Assembly: GCF_004795035.1 (NCBI RefSeq)
Contig: NZ_SSBK01000025.1
Location: 1 to 64,000 of the forward strand
Direction: 5' to 3'
DNA from: Streptomyces sp. A0958
GTDB taxonomy: Bacteria; Actinomycetota; Actinomycetes; Streptomycetales; Streptomycetaceae
Length of the DNA: 64,000 nt
Under the pieces are notes generated by a model. The model was given only the letters and a program-made list of their open reading frames with translations, had not been told where the DNA came from and searched no databases. The first letter of the stretch is position 1; each line of letters opens with the position of its first letter. The position numbers and the translations under genes were made by a program. Of this stretch, positions 25,543-33,411 are shown piece after piece.

Positions 25543-26195
25543 TCCGGGTATGTCGTCGGTGAACAGCACGTCGCGGCCGACGGCCAGGGTCTGGTGGAAG
25601 CCGGTCGCCTCGCGCAGCGCCAGGGTCTCGGAGACCGCCGCCTGCGGCGAACGGCGGCCGGGCCGCGCGTAGATGGTGCTGGTCAGCGCCGTGCGACCGG
25701 CCGCCGTGCGGGACAGCCGTTCGATCAGGGGCAGCGGCATCGACTCCGCGGCGAGCCGCATCGCGCGCAGCGTCCCGAACGCGTAGATCCGCTCGCGCTC
25801 GCTCCAGAACCCGGCGGGCGAGAGCGCGGTCACCGAGCGGGCGAGACCGCAACGCCCCAGCTCAAGCGCCAGCAGCCCGCCGAGCGAATTGCCCGCCACA
25901 TGGGGGCGGTCCACGCCTAGCGTCTCGCAGAAGGCCCCGAGCAGCGACGCCACGGTCGCGAGATCGTACGGAACGCCGTCGGAAGCGCCGGTGAGGCGCC
26001 GAAGCCGGGCAGGTCGACGGCTGTCACATCCCGCTCCACGGCCAGGACCGACACCACCGGGTCCCATGCCTGACGGTGGTGGCCGATGCCGTGGAGTAGC
26101 AGCAACGGCTCCCCGGAACCGGTCCGTTCGTACGCCACGGACACGGTCCGGGGCCCTCGGGCTGACTCGACGCTGAACGAGACCGTGCTGGCCAT
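25366..26195 (-). pseudogene. Alpha/beta hydrolase broken by a frameshift
   Basis: From ATG 26195 one frame gives a hydrolase N-terminus (LLLLHGIGHHRQAWDPVV, then VDLPGFGASP) that would stop after about 92 residues. The continuation (GVPYDLATVASLLGAF, the nucleophile elbow GNSLGGLLALELG, and a C-terminal GCGHVPMNDDP with the catalytic His) is in another frame ending at 25366. Joining them requires one extra base near 25977-25980, so a 1-nt deletion is the simplest cause. The whole would be a 277-residue serine hydrolase of unknown substrate. It is either a recent pseudogene or a sequencing error, since the rest of the reading frame is undamaged. Confidence 0.75.
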
Positions 26196-26592
26196 GGCGG
26201 TGCTCCCGGAAGTTGCGGTCGCGACACGGAAACCGTGCCTGCAAGCGGCTTAGACATCGCGTCAACAACAATTACCGTCAGGTAGCTTCCAGTTCAAGGG
26301 GGCTGCACGCGGCGAGCCCGCGACCGTGGACCGGCTGCCGATGGGCCCACCGCTCGTCCGCCCCCGCGGCCCGCTCCTGGCCGCGCCGCCGCCCGGCCAT
26401 CCGTGACGCATACCGGCCTCTGGCCTCTTTCGGCCGATTCAGTCGTTTCCGGCCAGTCGTGACGGAACTGCCCGGTATCCCCTCGCACCGGCTCCGACGT
26501 GGGGCTTTGTGCTACGCGCGGTGCGCCGGTCCGCGAACGTCCTGTGAACGCTCTGCGGCAGACCCCCCTATTCACAGCGTCACAGGCGAGGA
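26196..26592. other. Gene-free stretch upstream of the GntR gene
   Basis: About 400 bp with relatively AT-rich patches (CAACAACAATTACCGTCAGG near 26261-26280). A 129-codon plus-strand frame crosses it, but it has no ribosome site, no recognisable domain and an Arg/Ser-rich composition typical of chance ORFs. Nothing else is recognised. Confidence 0.4.
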
Positions 26593-26641
26593 TTGGTCTT
26601 GACCAAGGGGGTGTGCCGTCCTAAGGTCTCAACGTTAAGAC
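26593..26641 (+). promoter_or_regulatory. Promoter with two palindromic operators before the GntR gene
   Basis: A near-consensus promoter TTGACC (26599-26604), 17-nt spacer, TAAGGT (26622-26627). The -35 is embedded in TTGGTCTTGACCAA (26593-26606); its core TGGTCTTGACCA matches 11 of 12 positions of the DasR-box core TGGTCTAGACCA. A second palindrome, GTCTCAACGTTAAGAC (26626-26641, 14 of 16 symmetric), overlaps the expected transcription start. The layout predicts repression by a GntR/HutC-family protein, either DasR itself or the encoded regulator. Confidence 0.65.
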
Positions 26642-26698
26642 AGGAACCTTTAATAAATAACGTCGCGGAAAAGCCGCTGGGCGATTGCGGAGGACAGG

Positions 26699-27466
26699 GT
26701 GGGGACCACGCAGCTGGAAACGGTGCAGGAGCCGAAGTACTGGCACCTCAAGACCGTGCTCAGTGAGGCACTCGACTCGGACTTCGCGGTGGGGGAGATC
26801 CTTCCCAACGAGCGCGAGCTCGCCGCCCGGTTCGGCGTCGCCCGGGCCACGCTCCGGCAGGCCCTGGAGCAGCTCGAACTCGAAGGCAGACTGCACCGCC
26901 GCCGCGGCGTCGGCACCACGGTCGCCCCGCCGCGCGTGGGTGTCGCGGTCTCGACCGGCCGGCACGACTGGACCGGCGGCGAGGCCGGCGAGGCCTGGCA
27001 GTCGGTGGACTGCGAGAGCGCTCCAGCCCCGGCCGCGATCGCCGCGACGCTGAACGTGGACGGCGAGGAGCCCCTGCACATCGTGCGCCGCATCCGGCTG
27101 AGCCACGGCCAGGTGGTCGCGGCGGAGCTGCTGTACGTGCCGTCGTCCTCCGTACCGGAGCTGTCCGGCATAGACGCCCCGTCCGGCGCGGCCAGGGCCC
27201 GCAACGTCGTGCGCGAACTGCACCGGCTCGGTCTCGACGGCCAGGACCGCTCCGTCGAGCTGGGTTCCGCCCGCGCCGACGACGCCAAGGAGCTCGACCG
27301 GCTCCCCGGCGCCCCCGTCCTCGTGGTCACCACCCGCTACCTCGCCGCGGGCGGCACCGCGGCCGTGTCGGTCGCCACGTACCGCGCGGACACCTGCCGG
27401 CTCACCTTCGGCGACTCCGGCGACCTGGAGATCAGCCACTCCGCAGAGGAGCGCGTGGCCTCCTGA
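26699..27466 (+). CDS. GntR/HutC-family regulator (DasR-like)
   Basis: The product has 255 residues. The winged HTH is at about residues 10-80 (LPNERELAARFGVARATLRQALEQLELEGRLHRRRGVGTTV), and the UTRA ligand domain follows to the end, with VRRIRLSHGQVVAAELLYVP. This is the subfamily of DasR/NagR/HutC, whose ligands are phosphorylated sugars or similar small molecules. It is transcribed from a strong promoter with two palindromes, and it is convergent with a ROK-family regulator, a common partner in sugar control. The GTG at 26699 has GGAGGA four bases upstream, a tight spacing. Confidence 0.88.
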   Translation: MGTTQLETVQEPKYWHLKTVLSEALDSDFAVGEILPNERELAARFGVARATLRQALEQLELEGRLHRRRGVGTTVAPPRVGVAVSTGRHDWTGGEAGEAWQSVDCESAPAPAAIAATLNVDGEEPLHIVRRIRLSHGQVVAAELLYVPSSSVPELSGIDAPSGAARARNVVRELHRLGLDGQDRSVELGSARADDAKELDRLPGAPVLVVTTRYLAAGGTAAVSVATYRADTCRLTFGDSGDLEISHSAEERVAS

Positions 27467-27482
27467 CGGGGGCCGCCGCCGG

Positions 27483-27533
27483 TCCGGCCGCCACGACTGA
27501 GCCGACCCCGATCCGGCCGCCATGACTGGGCCG
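27483..27533. repeat. Imperfect 22-bp direct repeat
   Basis: Two copies beginning TCCGGCCGCC (27483-27504 and 27512-27533) are identical at 20 of 22 positions, and a third partial copy starts near 27538. They fill the gap between the convergent GntR and ROK genes. Their role is unknown; they may form part of a bidirectional terminator. Confidence 0.5.
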
Positions 27534-27599
27534 CCGGTCCGGCCATCAGTCAGCCCCGGAACACGCACCGCGCAGTACGCACCACCCGGCCCGTCGCAC

Positions 27600-28757
27600 T
27601 CAGCGGCGGGCCGTGACCGTTCCCTCCACGGCGAAGAGCTCTTCCTCGACGTGGTCGAGCGCGAGCCGCAGCGCACCGGTCGCCACCGCCGCCTCGCCGA
27701 GGAGCGAGAGGGCCACCCGAGGGGGCCGCAGACAGTAGCGGGCCAGCTCACCGCGGAGCGGGTCCAGGACCCCGTCCAGACCGGCGGCCCAGCCCCCGAC
27801 CACCACCAGCTCGGGATCGAGCGCCAGCGCCAGCGCCGCCACGTCGTGGACCAGGCGCTGAATGAACCGCTCGACCGCGGCCTGCGCCTGCTCGTCCCCG
27901 TGCCGCGCCTTCGCGAACACCGCGGCGACTGCGTGCTCGTCCAGCGGGTCCAGCGGGGTGTCCGTCGTCGACAGCAGGTGCTCCGGCGTCACGTCACGGC
28001 CGAGCAGGTGCAGCGCGCCGATCTCCCCGGCCGCGCCGCCGAACCCCCGGTGCAGCCGCCCCCCGATCAGGGAGCCCGCTCCGGGGCTCAGCCCCGCCAG
28101 CACGAACACGATGTCGTCGGACTCCGTGGCCGCGCCCTTCCAGTGCTCGGCGACGGCGGCCGCGTTGGCGTCGTTCTCCACGAGTACGGGGCAGCGGAAG
28201 GAACGCCTCAGCCGCTCGCCCAGGGCCAGGCCCGTCCAGTCCGGCAGCGCGGTGCCCAGCCGGACGGTGCCGTCGGCCTCCACGATGCCCGGACTGCCCA
28301 CCCCCACCGCCCGCAGGCTGCTGCGGGCCACACCGGTGCGTCGCAGGACATCGGCGACCACCGCCCGTACCCGGTCGAGGCGGTCGTCGGCACCGGCCGT
28401 CTCCGACACCTCCCGGGAACCGGCGCCGATGATCCGCCCGTCCAGCCCCGACAGCAGGGCGGACACACGGTGCGGACCGATCTCGATGCCCAGCAGGTGC
28501 CCGGCCTCGGCCCGGAACCGGAACCGCCGGGCCGGACGCCCCTGGCGGCGTGCCTCGGCCCCGTCGGGAGCGGACTCGACCACCAGCCCCGCCTCGAAGA
28601 GCCCTTCCACGACGCCCTCGACCGTAGGACGGGACAGCCCGGTGATCCGGGTCAGGTCCGTGAGGGTCGAGGAGGACGCGCCCCGGAGGGCATGCAGTAC
28701 CACCGCGGAATTGATCCGACGCAACAGCGACGGGTCCCCACCGGTCAGCCGGCCCAC
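27600..28757 (-). CDS. ROK-family transcriptional regulator
   Basis: The product has 385 residues. An N-terminal MarR-like HTH (SSTLTDLTRITGLSRPTVEGVVEGLFEAGLV) is followed by a ROK sugar-kinase-like domain: GIEIGPHRVSALL, VGSPGIVEADGTV, LVENDANAAAVAEHWKG. At the place of the ROK zinc motif (CxCGxxGCxE) it reads GEIGALHLLG and lacks those cysteines, so the fold is probably purely regulatory. Such NagC/XylR-type repressors sense sugars. It is convergent with the GntR regulator. Confidence 0.87.
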   Translation of the reverse strand: MGRLTGGDPSLLRRINSAVVLHALRGASSSTLTDLTRITGLSRPTVEGVVEGLFEAGLVVESAPDGAEARRQGRPARRFRFRAEAGHLLGIEIGPHRVSALLSGLDGRIIGAGSREVSETAGADDRLDRVRAVVADVLRRTGVARSSLRAVGVGSPGIVEADGTVRLGTALPDWTGLALGERLRRSFRCPVLVENDANAAAVAEHWKGAATESDDIVFVLAGLSPGAGSLIGGRLHRGFGGAAGEIGALHLLGRDVTPEHLLSTTDTPLDPLDEHAVAAVFAKARHGDEQAQAAVERFIQRLVHDVAALALALDPELVVVGGWAAGLDGVLDPLRGELARYCLRPPRVALSLLGEAAVATGALRLALDHVEEELFAVEGTVTARR

Positions 28758-28855
28758 GGTGTGTCCTCCCAGCTCGTGCGCATGTCAGGCGGATCGTACT
28801 CGCTGCTCAGGGGTAGGGCGACCGTGGGCGGCGATGCCGTTCGGAAAGGCCGCGA

Positions 28856-29251
28856 TCAGCCGGGAGAGACGAACCCGGACTCGTAGGCGGCGATCACCGC
28901 CTGCGTGCGGTCACGCGCGCCCAACTTCGCCGGCACGGCGCTGACATGAGTCTTCACCGTCTCCATCCCCACCACGAGCTTGTCGGCGATCTCGGCGTTG
29001 GTCGGGCCCCGGGCCATCAACCGGAGCGCGGCGGCCTCACGCTCGGTGAGCGAAGCCCGCTTCAACACCTCGCGCGCCTTGTTCGTGCCGTATTCGGCCG
29101 CGAGCTGCCGGACCGCCGCCGACAGAAGGATGCGATACCCCTCCCACGACACCGGTCCCGGCACCAGGTCCGGCGGCCCGGTCACCTCCTCGTCGACCTT
29201 CGCGCCGCACCCCCGCGCCGGACCCGCCTGCACCACGGCCACGGTGATCAT
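28856..29251 (-). pseudogene. NarL/LuxR-type response regulator lacking its receiver domain
   Basis: The C-terminal half is a good LuxR HTH (LTEREAAALRLMARGPTNAEIADKLVVGMETVKTHVSAVPAKLGARDRTQAVIAAYESG), preceded by the typical linker ILLSAAVRQLAAEYG. The N-terminus starts MITVAVV, as response regulators do, but then leaves the family at once. The phosphoacceptor Asp, the Lys and most of the 120-residue receiver are missing, leaving a short unrelated bridge. The best reading is an internal deletion. The open frame can be extended to 29353 without adding recognisable sequence. No sensor kinase is next to it. Confidence 0.65.
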
Positions 29252-29419
29252 CTCCCCGCGGCTCACCACCACGGCTGACAACATCACGACGGGAACGGGC
29301 GCCAGGACGGTAGCCCACCAACAGCGAACAGGGATCACTGATCTGTCGGGCAACGGGTGACAGCGCTCGAAACCCAGCCGCCCGCCCGCCCGGCCGGTGG
29401 CGTGGCGGTCTTCGCCCTC

Positions 29420-29825
29420 ATGGACATCGATGCGGACGTGTGGAACGAGCAGATGGCCAAGGGCTACGACGAGTCATCCCGCGCACATGTAAGCGCCCGA
29501 AGTGCTGGTCCCTACGGTTTCGTTCATCGAGTCCCGAGCCGGGACCGGTACCCGGCTCGGGAGTTCGCGGTCGGGCCCCGGGGGCCGCTTCGTCATCGAG
29601 GGGTCCGTACCCGAACCGCAGCGCCTGCCGCCTGGCGAGACCGCGCGGCCCTTGCACTCCTCTCACCGCCATGTCTGGCCCTGCGAACTCGACTTGATGG
29701 CGCAGCTCGTCGGCCTGGCCCCGTCCGAGCGGTGGGTGGACTGGAAGGAAGAGCCCTTCACCTCGGCCGGCAGGTCGCACATTTCCGGGTGGCAGAAACC
29801 GCTCCACGGCCCCGTCTCCCGTTGA
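29420..29825 (+). pseudogene. Degenerate class I SAM methyltransferase
   Basis: Pieces of one methyltransferase lie in order but in different frames: DADVWNEQMAKGYDESSRAH (from ATG 29420); then, after a shift near 29485, PEVLVPTVSFIESRAGTGTRL; then EFAVG, again shifted, near 29560. PGGRFVIEGSVPEPQRLPPG follows, and HRHVWPCELDLMAQLVGL runs on through WVDWKEEPFTSAGRSH to WQKP, ending at 29825. Compared with the family as I remember it, the segment between motif I and PGGRF and another before HRHVWP are deleted. So this is a dead gene with at least two frameshifts and two deletions. Confidence 0.72.
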
Positions 29826-29903
29826 TGGGCGGGCCCTTGCACACCCCTCGCGCCAAGGAACGAGGTGGCTGAAACCATCTCAAAGTGCGGAGCGAAGCTC
29901 CGA

Positions 29904-29926
29904 TTGTCAGTGGGGAGAGGTTTACT
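29904..29926 (+). promoter_or_regulatory. PafBC/RecA-NDp-like DNA-damage promoter
   Basis: TTGTCAGTG (29904-29912), 8 nt, then TTTACT (29921-29926). The first element is perfect and the -10 deviates at its second base from TANNNT. The ATG of the next gene is 6 nt after the -10, which places the transcription start at the start codon (leaderless). Confidence 0.6.
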
Positions 29927-29932
29927 GACGGC

Positions 29933-30373
29933 ATGACCACCGCACATCACCTCCGCCTCATCGACGGGATGCGCGCCCGAGAGTTTCCCGCGGAACGCGT
30001 CCGGTCGGGTTCGGGAGTCAGCGGGCCCGGCTTCCACACGGCGTTCCTGCACGCGGACGACGACGCCTGGGAAGACGACGAAGCCGGCCGGCTGGAGCGC
30101 CGCGCTCAGTGTCTCGCGGACCACGAAGCGCTGGTCACGCTGCTCGGCAGCCGCTGGGGTGAGCCGCAGACGATCAGCCTGTGGAGTGCCCTGGAGCGGA
30201 TGATGTCCGGCGAGGAGATACCCGACCCGTGGGCCGACACCGTGGCGGGGTGCGAGTACCTGCGGCTGTGGCGCACGGAGGAGGGGCGCTGGGTCGCGCT
30301 GGCGCTCTACGTGGAGGACGAGGGCTCCGGGTGCGAGCTGAGCGTGGTCGTGACGGAGATCGACCCGCCCTGA
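29933..30373 (+). CDS. Hypothetical protein under a DNA-damage-type promoter
   Basis: The product has 146 residues and is acidic and soluble, with no transmembrane segment or signal peptide. It contains RRAQCLADHEALVTLLGSRWGEPQTISLWSALERMMSGE and ends with strand-rich YLRLWRTEEGRWVALALYVEDEGSGCELSVVVTEIDPP. I recognise no catalytic motif; Streptomyces has many such lone 130-160-residue proteins. ATG 29933 is chosen over the longer frame because of the promoter 6 nt upstream. It is convergent with mug, 9 bp apart; both could belong to a DNA-damage response (inference). Confidence 0.72.
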   Translation: MTTAHHLRLIDGMRAREFPAERVRSGSGVSGPGFHTAFLHADDDAWEDDEAGRLERRAQCLADHEALVTLLGSRWGEPQTISLWSALERMMSGEEIPDPWADTVAGCEYLRLWRTEEGRWVALALYVEDEGSGCELSVVVTEIDPP

Positions 30374-30382
30374 CGGCCCGGA

Positions 30383-30931
30383 CTACGCGGTGCCGTCCTC
30401 GTCCACGGCCGTCCGCAGGCGTTTGTACTCCTCGGCCATGGTCTGAGCGGTCCAGTGGGCGTTGAGGCCGCTGGGGTTGGGCAGTGCCCATACGCGGGCC
30501 CCGCCGATCGTCCGCTCCTGGGGGCCGATGAGGGCCCGGCGGTCGCCGAATGCCGTGCGGTAGGCGGTGATGCCGACCACGGCCAGCCACCGTGGCCGCA
30601 GCCGCTCGATCTTGGAGGTCAGGATCTGTCCTCCGGCCCGGAATTCCTCGGCGGACAGTTCGTCGGCCCGGGCCGTGGCCCTGGCGACGACGTTGGTGAT
30701 GCCCAGCCCGTACTGGAGCAGCTCGGCCTGGTCGGCGGGGCGCAACTGCCGGGGTGTGAAACCCGAGAGGTGGAGCACGGGCCAGAAGCGGTTTCCGGGG
30801 AAGGCGAAGTGGTGGCCCGTGGCGCCTGTCGTCAGGCTCGGGTTGATCCCGCAGAACAGCACGCGCAGACCGCCCGCGACCACGTCGGGAACAACGCGGT
30901 CACGGGCGGCCTGAAGCTCCTCGGGCGTCAT
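30383..30931 (-). CDS. mug: G/U mismatch-specific uracil-DNA glycosylase
   Basis: The product has 182 residues, and the Mug family signature is complete. GINPSLTTGATGHHFAFPGNRFWPVLHLSGF (about residues 28-58) carries the catalytic Asn in GINPS. The second motif is LPNPSGLNAHWT (about 150-161). The enzyme removes uracil, ethenocytosine or thymine opposite G during base-excision repair. It lies just downstream of purB on the same strand (25-bp gap), so it may be co-transcribed. Confidence 0.92.
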   Translation of the reverse strand: MTPEELQAARDRVVPDVVAGGLRVLFCGINPSLTTGATGHHFAFPGNRFWPVLHLSGFTPRQLRPADQAELLQYGLGITNVVARATARADELSAEEFRAGGQILTSKIERLRPRWLAVVGITAYRTAFGDRRALIGPQERTIGGARVWALPNPSGLNAHWTAQTMAEEYKRLRTAVDEDGTA

Positions 30932-30956
30932 CGGCCGGAAGGCAGGGTCGCCGCGG

Positions 30957-32399
30957 TCAGAGGATCGAGCCAGGGGTGTATCCGGCGGCCTCCGGGTGCT
31001 GCTTGGTGATCTCCTCGATCCGGGAGACGAGCGCGGTCACCTGGTCGCCCGCCGCACCGGTGAAGGAGAGCTTGTCCGCCATCAACTCGTCCAGCTGGGA
31101 GCGGTCCAGCGGGATGCGCCCGTCGGCCGCGAGCTTGTCCAGCAGCTCGTTGCGCTCCGTGCCCTGCTCACGCATGGCGAGGGCGGAGGCGACGGCGTTC
31201 TCCTTGATGGCCTCGTGGGCGACCTCGCGGCCGACGCCCGCACGCACCGCGCCCATCAGGACCTTGGTCGTGGCGAGGAAGGGGAGGTAGCGGTCCAGCT
31301 CGCGGGCCACGACGGCGGGGAAGGCGCCGAATTCGTCGAGCACCGTCAGGAACGTCTCGACCAGCCCGTCGAACGCGAAGAACGCGTCCGGCAGGGCCAC
31401 TCGGCGGACCACCGAGCAGGAGACGTCGCCCTCGTTCCACTGGTCGCCCGCCAGCTCTCCGGTCATCGACGCGTAGCCGCGCAGGATCACCATGAGGCCG
31501 TTGACGCGCTCGCAGGAGCGGGTGTTCATCTTGTGGGGCATCGCGGACGAGCCGACCTGGCCCGGCTTGAAGCCCTCGGTCACCAGCTCGTGGCCGGCCA
31601 TCAGCCGGATGGTCTTCGCCACCGAGGAGGGCGCCGCCGCCAGCTGGACCAGGGCGGTCACCACGTCGTAGTCGAGCGAGCGGGGGTAGACCTGACCGAC
31701 CGAGGTGAACGCCTGCGCGAAGCCGAGGTGCCCGGCGATGCGCTGTTCGAGCTCGGCCAGCTTCCCGGCGTCGCCGCCCAGCAGGTCGAGCATGTCCTGC
31801 GCCGTGCCGACGGGGCCCTTGATACCGCGCAGCGGGTAGCGCTCCAGCAGGTCGTCGAGCCGGCCGTAGGCCACCAGCAGCTCGTCGGCCGCGGTCGCGA
31901 AGCGCTTGCCGAGGGTCGTGGCCTGGGCGGCGACGTTGTGGGAGCGTCCGGCCACGACCAGCTCGCGGTACTCGGCCGCCAGCTTGCCGAGCCGGGCCAG
32001 GACGGCCACCGTACGGTCGCGCATCAGCTCCAGGGAAAGCCGGATCTGGAGCTGCTCGACGTTCTCGGTGAGGTCGCGGGAGGTCATGCCCTTGTGGACG
32101 TGCTCATGGCCGGCGAGGGCGTTGAACTCCTCGATCCGGGCCTTCACGTCGTGCCGGGTGACCTTCTCGCGCTCGGCGATCGAGGCCAGGTCGACCTGGT
32201 CGAGGACGCGCTCGTAATCGGCGAGGGCGGCGTCGGGCACCTCGATCCCGAGGTCCTTCTGGGCGCGCAGCACCGCCAGCCACAGCTGACGTTCCAGCTT
32301 CACCTTCTGCTCGGGGGACCAGAGGACGGCCAGCTCCGTGGAGGCGTAGCGGCCGGCCAGGACATTGGGGATGCGAGGCTTCGCAGACACAGCAGTCAC
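30957..32399 (-). CDS. purB: Adenylosuccinate lyase
   Basis: The product has 480 residues, the length of the longer actinobacterial PurB. It cleaves SAICAR and adenylosuccinate to release fumarate in purine synthesis. Motifs visible: RHDVKARIEEFNALAG, KGMTSRDLTENVEQLQ (the TSxD region), AGRSHNVAAQATTLGKRFA with the catalytic His, and the superfamily signature GSSAMPHKMNTRSCE near residue 285. GTG 32399 is chosen because TAGAAT lies 8 nt upstream (leaderless); GTG 32390 is an alternative. Confidence 0.94.
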   Translation of the reverse strand: MTAVSAKPRIPNVLAGRYASTELAVLWSPEQKVKLERQLWLAVLRAQKDLGIEVPDAALADYERVLDQVDLASIAEREKVTRHDVKARIEEFNALAGHEHVHKGMTSRDLTENVEQLQIRLSLELMRDRTVAVLARLGKLAAEYRELVVAGRSHNVAAQATTLGKRFATAADELLVAYGRLDDLLERYPLRGIKGPVGTAQDMLDLLGGDAGKLAELEQRIAGHLGFAQAFTSVGQVYPRSLDYDVVTALVQLAAAPSSVAKTIRLMAGHELVTEGFKPGQVGSSAMPHKMNTRSCERVNGLMVILRGYASMTGELAGDQWNEGDVSCSVVRRVALPDAFFAFDGLVETFLTVLDEFGAFPAVVARELDRYLPFLATTKVLMGAVRAGVGREVAHEAIKENAVASALAMREQGTERNELLDKLAADGRIPLDRSQLDELMADKLSFTGAAGDQVTALVSRIEEITKQHPEAAGYTPGSIL

Positions 32400-32458
32400 G
32401 TGTCCAGATTCTACTGGCGGTTCGTGCAGCTCAGCGCCGCGGTCCGGTTTGTGGATTG

Positions 32459-33328
32459 CTACGAACGCGGCGGGTCCGACGCATGCTGCTCGCCGGTGTC
32501 CACACGGCGCCAGGAAGCCAACGGAGCCGAGGCGCCGTCCTCCTCGGGAGTGACCCAGAAGGCCCGGCCCAGCTCCGCGCTGAACTGGGCGCCCGTCCGG
32601 CCGTCGCCCGACGAGCGTCCCGTCAGACGCCTCCCGATCCACGGCAGCAGGTGCCGGCGGGCGAAGCGAACATCGTCCACGCGCCGGGTCGCCCAGCGCG
32701 GCGGCACCGCGGCGGGCAGTACGGCCTGCCAGTCGCTCTCCGGCGGCAGCCCCAGCGCCTGCCAGACCGCCTCGGCCACCCTGCGGTGCCCCTCCGCGGT
32801 CAGATGCAGCCGGTCGACGTCCCACAGGCGGGGGTCACCCAGCGACGGCGCACCGTAGAGATCGACCACTGCCGCGTCGTGCCGGGCGGCCAGCTCGTCG
32901 ACCAGGGCGAAAAGCTCCTCCATGCGCGGCCGGAACCGCTCCATCACCGGGCCGTTGCGGCCGGGGCTGCGCATCAGCACCAGCTTCTTGCACGAAGGCG
33001 CCAGGCGCTCCACCGCCTCCTCCAGCCGCCCGCGCACCATGCCCATGTCGCACTTGGGGCGCAGGGTGTCGTTGAGGCCGCCGACCAGCGTCACCACATC
33101 GGCCTGCATGGCCGCCGCCACGTCCACCTGCTCGTCCACGATCTGGCCGATGAGCTTGCCGCGCACCGCGAGATTGGCGTACCGGAAGCCGGGCGTGCGG
33201 GCGGCGAGCCGGGAGGCGAGCACATCGGCCCAGCCCCGGTACGAACCGTCGGGCAGCAGGTCCGACATGCCTTCGGTGAACGAGTCGCCGACCGCGACAA
33301 GACTGGTGTAGGTGGCATTGATTTCCAT
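32459..33328 (-). CDS. SGNH/GDSL hydrolase
   Basis: The product has 289 residues. The four SGNH blocks are present: VAVGDSFTEG (nucleophile Ser, residues 11-20), the RGK/G block near 55, LVGGLNDT (Asn, near 83), and DRLHLTAEGHRRVAEA (Asp/His, near 170). No signal peptide is present, so it is probably an intracellular esterase or lipase, although a C-terminal extension of about 90 Arg/Pro-rich residues is of unknown use. It is upstream of purB on the same strand, but purB has its own promoter. Confidence 0.87.
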   Translation of the reverse strand: MEINATYTSLVAVGDSFTEGMSDLLPDGSYRGWADVLASRLAARTPGFRYANLAVRGKLIGQIVDEQVDVAAAMQADVVTLVGGLNDTLRPKCDMGMVRGRLEEAVERLAPSCKKLVLMRSPGRNGPVMERFRPRMEELFALVDELAARHDAAVVDLYGAPSLGDPRLWDVDRLHLTAEGHRRVAEAVWQALGLPPESDWQAVLPAAVPPRWATRRVDDVRFARRHLLPWIGRRLTGRSSGDGRTGAQFSAELGRAFWVTPEEDGASAPLASWRRVDTGEQHASDPPRS

Positions 33329-33375
33329 GGCGACGCGATCGTATCGCGGTGGCCGTCCGGCCCTGCCGCGGGAGC

Positions 33376-33406
33376 GGTGGCTCCGGGCGCGGGGCCCGGA
33401 GCCACC
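33376..33406 (-). terminator. Terminator of the CNNM operon
   Basis: A perfect 13-bp stem, GGTGGCTCCGGGC (33376-33388) against 33394-33406, with a 5-nt loop. It lies directly after the stop of the minus-strand CNNM/CorC gene at 33412. Confidence 0.8.
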
Positions 33407-33411
33407 GGGGA

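Noticed and set aside
26213..26602. A 129-codon plus-strand frame upstream of the GntR gene
   Set aside because: No ribosome site, Arg/Ser-rich composition, and it runs into the GntR promoter.
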